Of a stretch of 64,000 nt of DNA, positions 60,847-64,000 are shown one piece after another. The position numbers were made by a program, and so were the translations under genes. The stretch is from Gammaproteobacteria bacterium (GTDB lineage Bacteria; Pseudomonadota; Gammaproteobacteria; Pseudomonadales; Pseudohongiellaceae): NCBI GenBank assembly GCA_018661465.1, contig JABJIC010000017.1:1-64000 (forward strand), in the 5' to 3' direction. The first letter of the stretch is position 1; each line of letters opens with the position of its first letter. Below the pieces are notes generated by a model that worked only from the letters and a program-made list of their open reading frames with translations, searched no databases and was not told where the DNA came from.

Positions 60847-62523
60847 CTAGCTCTTGTCCATTTCTGCCTTAATAAGGTCACCAATAGTACCTGGAGACAC
60901 ATCAGCAGCGTCTGTCTTCTTGTGATCTTTGATCGCTGATTTCTCATCATCGATCTCAATCGCCTTAACAGACAAGCTTAGAACTCGGTTCTTACGGTCG
61001 ACACTTACGACCTTAACTTCGATTTCTTCGCCTTCTTTTAGAACGTTTCTGGCATCTTCCACTTTATCGCGGCTGATTTCAGAGGCGCGCAACACACCGT
61101 CGACACCTTCTTGCAGTGTTACTGTGGCTGCCTTGGCATCTATCGCAGTAATAATACCTTTAACGATACTACCCTTCTCGAATTCACCAGCGAAGTTCAT
61201 GAACGGATCGTCTTCCAGCTGCTTGACGCCAAGAGAGATACGTTCTCTTTCAGGATCAATAGAAAGAATAACCGTTTCAATCTCGTCGCCTTTCTTATAT
61301 TCGCGAACTGCTTCTTCGCCTGCTTCATCCCAAGAGATGTCAGACAAGTGAACAAGACCATCGATGTTGCCGTCCAGACCGATAAAGATACCGAAGTCTG
61401 TAATTGATTTGATAGAACCGGAGATCTTATCGCCTTTCTTGAAGTTCTCAGCAAAGCCATCCCAAGGATTCTGGAAGCACTGCTTAATGCCGAGAGAAAT
61501 TCGACGACGCTCTTCATCAATATCAAGAACCATTACGTCAACTTCGTCTCCAAGCTGAACTACCTTTGAAGGATGGATATTCTTGTTGGTCCAATCCATT
61601 TCGGAAACGTGAACCAAACCTTCAACACCCTCTTCAAGCTCAGCAAAGCAACCATAGTCAGTAAGGTTGGTAACGATAGCTTTAACACGAGTGTTTTCAG
61701 GGTAACGACCTTTGATAGCAACCCATGGATCTTCGCCCAATTGCTTAAGGCCGAGAGAAACACGGTTTCTGTCGCGATCATACTTGAGCACTTTGACATC
61801 AATCTCGTCGCCAACATTTACAATTTCGTTTGGATGCTTAATACGCTTCCAGGACATATCAGTGATGTGCAACAGACCATCAACACCGCCCAGATCAACG
61901 AAGGCACCGTAGTCAGTCAGGTTCTTAACGATACCTTTAACAGACATACCTTCCTGAAGCTTCTCGAGAAGTGCATCTCTTTCTTCAGTACTAACAGATT
62001 CCAATACAGCTCGACGTGAAACCACAACGTTGTTGCGCTTTCTGTCCAGTTTGATCAGTCGGAATTCAAGCAGCTGTCCTTCCAGGTGCAGGGTATCCCT
62101 GACTGGACGAACATCTACCAATGAGCCAGGTAGGAAGGCTCGAATATTGTTTAAATCGACAGTGAAACCACCTTTGACCTTGCCGTTGATAATACCGGTG
62201 ACGATATCATTCTTCTCATGGGCAGCTTCTAGCTCCATCCATGACTCAGCACGCTTGGCCTTTTCGCGAGACAGTTTAGTAGCGCCAAAACCGTCTTCAA
62301 CGGATTCGAGGGCAACCTTCACTTCTTCACCTATTTCTAGGGAGAAATTACCTTGCTCGTCAAGAAATTCTTCTCGGGGGATTACGCCTTCAGACTTGAG
62401 TCCGGCGTGGACTGTTACCCAGTCTGAATCGATGTCGATGATGATGCCAGAGACAATGGCACCGGGGGTCATATCTATTGTATTTAGGCTTTCTTCAAAC
62501 AGTTCAGCAAAATTTTCGCTCAT
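60847..62523 (-). CDS. rpsA: 30S ribosomal protein S1
   Basis: The 558-residue protein holds six S1 RNA-binding repeats, several with the strand pair [24 protein letters not shown] or closely similar sequence, and an acidic N-terminus (FAELFEESL) that binds S2. S1 unwinds mRNA during initiation. Standard order cmk-rpsA-ihfB. The long leader (62524-62680) may hold its autoregulatory site. Confidence 0.98.
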   Translation of the reverse strand: MSENFAELFEESLNTIDMTPGAIVSGIIIDIDSDWVTVHAGLKSEGVIPREEFLDEQGNFSLEIGEEVKVALESVEDGFGATKLSREKAKRAESWMELEAAHEKNDIVTGIINGKVKGGFTVDLNNIRAFLPGSLVDVRPVRDTLHLEGQLLEFRLIKLDRKRNNVVVSRRAVLESVSTEERDALLEKLQEGMSVKGIVKNLTDYGAFVDLGGVDGLLHITDMSWKRIKHPNEIVNVGDEIDVKVLKYDRDRNRVSLGLKQLGEDPWVAIKGRYPENTRVKAIVTNLTDYGCFAELEEGVEGLVHVSEMDWTNKNIHPSKVVQLGDEVDVMVLDIDEERRRISLGIKQCFQNPWDGFAENFKKGDKISGSIKSITDFGIFIGLDGNIDGLVHLSDISWDEAGEEAVREYKKGDEIETVILSIDPERERISLGVKQLEDDPFMNFAGEFEKGSIVKGIITAIDAKAATVTLQEGVDGVLRASEISRDKVEDARNVLKEGEEIEVKVVSVDRKNRVLSLSVKAIEIDDEKSAIKDHKKTDAADVSPGTIGDLIKAEMDKS

Positions 62524-62680
62524 TATTTATCCATATATTTCAATGCGTTATATACCGCTATTAAAGCGATATCTAACACGTCCGCGATCCAGTTGCGCGG
62601 GGTTATTACATTAAGTTCACTGACTGCCAATGCTGGTGATGCAGTCAGAGAACGGTTTCATTTTGAGAGGGCTATGGCTT

Positions 62681-63361
62681 TTACTTACTTAAAACACCGG
62701 CTATTTTCGCCTGGTTTAGTACCTCTTCAACCACCTCATCGATACTGAGATCGGTTGTATCTAGCACTAATGCGTCTTCAGCAGGTACAAGAGGAGAGAC
62801 TTCGCGTTTACTATCTCGCTCATCCCGCTCTTTTAGCTCTCGCAAAAGGGCGGGCAGAATAGCATCAATACCCTTACCTATCAACTGCTTATATCGCCTT
62901 CTGGCTCTTTCTTCAGGGCTTGCTGTGAGATAGATCTTTACTTCGGCATCCGGGAACACAACTGTACCCATATCACGGCCATCAGCCACTAATCCCGGGG
63001 GCTGGAGGAAGGCCAGTTGACGCTCGAAAAGCGCATCTCTCGCTGCAGGAATAGCACCCACCCTGGAGGCCATATCGCTACCGCGATCGCTTCGAATTTC
63101 CAAGCTGACGTCGTCTCCATCCAGAGAGACAGATCCAGAGCCATTCTCACCGAATGCAATATCAAGGGATTTCGCGAGTTTCGCTAATTCAGGCTCATTA
63201 TTCAGAGCAACACCGTGCTTTAGCGTAGCTATGCCCAGAATGCGGTAAAGCGCGCCGCTGTCGAGCAGGTGATAACTTAATTCAGAAGCCACTCTTGAGG
63301 CGATTGTGCCTTTTCCCGAACCAGACGGCCCGTCAATGGTAATTACTGGAGGCTTTTCCAA
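62681..63361 (-). CDS. cmk: Cytidylate kinase
   Basis: Cmk phosphorylates CMP and dCMP. The 226-residue protein has the P-loop DGPSGSGKGT (9-18), DGRDMGTVVFP and the lid region ERARRRYKQLIGKG. It starts three bases after the aroA stop, so the two are coupled. Confidence 0.96.
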   Translation of the reverse strand: MEKPPVITIDGPSGSGKGTIASRVASELSYHLLDSGALYRILGIATLKHGVALNNEPELAKLAKSLDIAFGENGSGSVSLDGDDVSLEIRSDRGSDMASRVGAIPAARDALFERQLAFLQPPGLVADGRDMGTVVFPDAEVKIYLTASPEERARRRYKQLIGKGIDAILPALLRELKERDERDSKREVSPLVPAEDALVLDTTDLSIDEVVEEVLNQAKIAGVLSK

Positions 63362-63364
63362 GAT

Positions 63365-64000
63365 TTAGTCTCTTCCGCTGCTTATTTTAATGCCGGCGTT
63401 GCGTGCAAGGTCTACAAAGCCTGGAAATGAGGTCGCTACGTTTGCGCAATTACGGATTTGAATTTTGCTTGAGGCACGTAGGCCAGCTACCGCAAAAGCC
63501 ATGGCAATACGATGATCTCCATGGCTGTCGATCTCTCCACCACCAATTACTCCTCCTTGAATACGAATACCATCTTCATATTCTTCGACCTCAACACCCA
63601 GGGTTTTTAAGCCCACGGCCATTGCGTCGAGTCTGTCGCTCTCTTTCACTCTGAGCTCTTCCGCCCCTCTAACGACGGTCTCTCCTTCGGCACATGCTGC
63701 TGCGACCAGGAGTACTGGAAATTCATCGATGGCCAGTGGTATTTCTTGCTCCGGGATTTCTATGCCCCTGAGTTGGCTATGGCGTACTTTCAAATCGGCG
63801 ACGGGTTCGCCACCTACCAGGCGCTCATTGCAGACTTCAATGTCCGCACCCATTAGCTTCAAGAGATTAATTATTCCTATTCGAGTTGGGTTGACGCCAA
63901 CATGACTCAACTCAAGCTCTGAGCCAGGGGAAATGCTAGCGGCAACCAGAAAGAAAGCCGCCGAAGATATATCAGCAGGAATGTCTATATCTGTCGCCGA
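63365..64000 (-). CDS. aroA: 3-phosphoshikimate 1-carboxyvinyltransferase (EPSP synthase), 3' part
   Basis: The frame stays open to the window end, so the 5' part is outside. Readable motifs are [16 protein letters not shown] and [13 protein letters not shown], then [17 protein letters not shown] [13 protein letters not shown] and [14 protein letters not shown]. AroA joins shikimate-3-phosphate and phosphoenolpyruvate in aromatic amino-acid synthesis. An internal TTG at 63910 could mimic a start but the upstream codons clearly belong to the protein. Confidence 0.95.
   Translation of the reverse strand, partial: SATDIDIPADISSAAFFLVAASISPGSELELSHVGVNPTRIGIINLLKLMGADIEVCNERLVGGEPVADLKVRHSQLRGIEIPEQEIPLAIDEFPVLLVAAACAEGETVVRGAEELRVKESDRLDAMAVGLKTLGVEVEEYEDGIRIQGGVIGGGEIDSHGDHRIAMAFAVAGLRASSKIQIRNCANVATSFPGFVDLARNAGIKISSGRD

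Noticed and set aside
61573-62019. A 148-codon frame on the plus strand within rpsA
   Set aside because: Antisense to the S1 repeats; long open antisense frames are common there because of codon bias.

Overview
The window comes from a gammaproteobacterium of moderate GC content. The gene set (FadBA, TtcA, PdxB, ZipA, LapAB, IHF alpha and beta, BolA, DjlA) and the gene order (thrS-infC-rpmI-rplT-pheS-pheT-ihfA-merR-tRNA-Pro; aroA-cmk-rpsA-ihfB-lapA-lapB-pyrF; wbpM close to tRNA-Asn and uvrB) resemble Pseudomonas and related marine lineages. An aerobic marine heterotroph is the best guess, from sequence reading only. Almost all of the window is ordinary chromosome; mobile DNA is visible only at the left edge.

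Layout: 1-1661 is a scar. It holds the end of an IS3-family element, a GAF-domain gene cut at both ends, and a broken surface-protein gene. 1733-10568 holds msrB, alaA, pdxB, a 5'-3' exonuclease, tusA, yheU, ttcA and the fatty-acid beta-oxidation pair fadB-fadA. 10669-15392 holds small exported proteins, a Bax-like glucosaminidase, bolA and the GTPase ylqF. 15473-24765 holds a large M16C peptidase, a cation diffusion facilitator, and a three-gene cluster that looks like a 2-oxoacid oxidoreductase coupled to a GltD-like, NAD(P)H-dependent iron-sulfur flavoprotein. 24853-33998 is a leftward block: smc, zipA, ligA, a lytic-transglycosylase lipoprotein and djlA. 34253-38485 holds small proteins, soxC with a short monohaem soxD-like cytochrome, and a cytochrome/copper-monooxygenase-like protein. 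39024-43037 holds fusA2, a DUF2200 gene and a permuted D-amino-acid-oxidase-like flavoprotein.

43178-51071 is the classical translation operon on the minus strand, bracketed by tRNA-Pro and tRNA-Val. 51238-64000 holds uvrB, tRNA-Asn, a periplasmic cyclophilin, an O-antigen locus reduced to wbpM and wbpL, comEA, pyrF, lapBA, ihfB, rpsA, cmk and the 3' part of aroA.

The points most worth a second look are the GltD-like/2-oxoacid oxidoreductase cluster, the permuted flavoprotein, the SoxCD-like pair beside a copper-monooxygenase-like cytochrome, a perfect 16-bp hairpin with a T-run between infC and rpmI, a ZipA with a very long acidic linker, and the double-truncated GAF gene. I found no CRISPR array, prophage or defence island. 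All functions are assigned by reading motifs; no database search was run.
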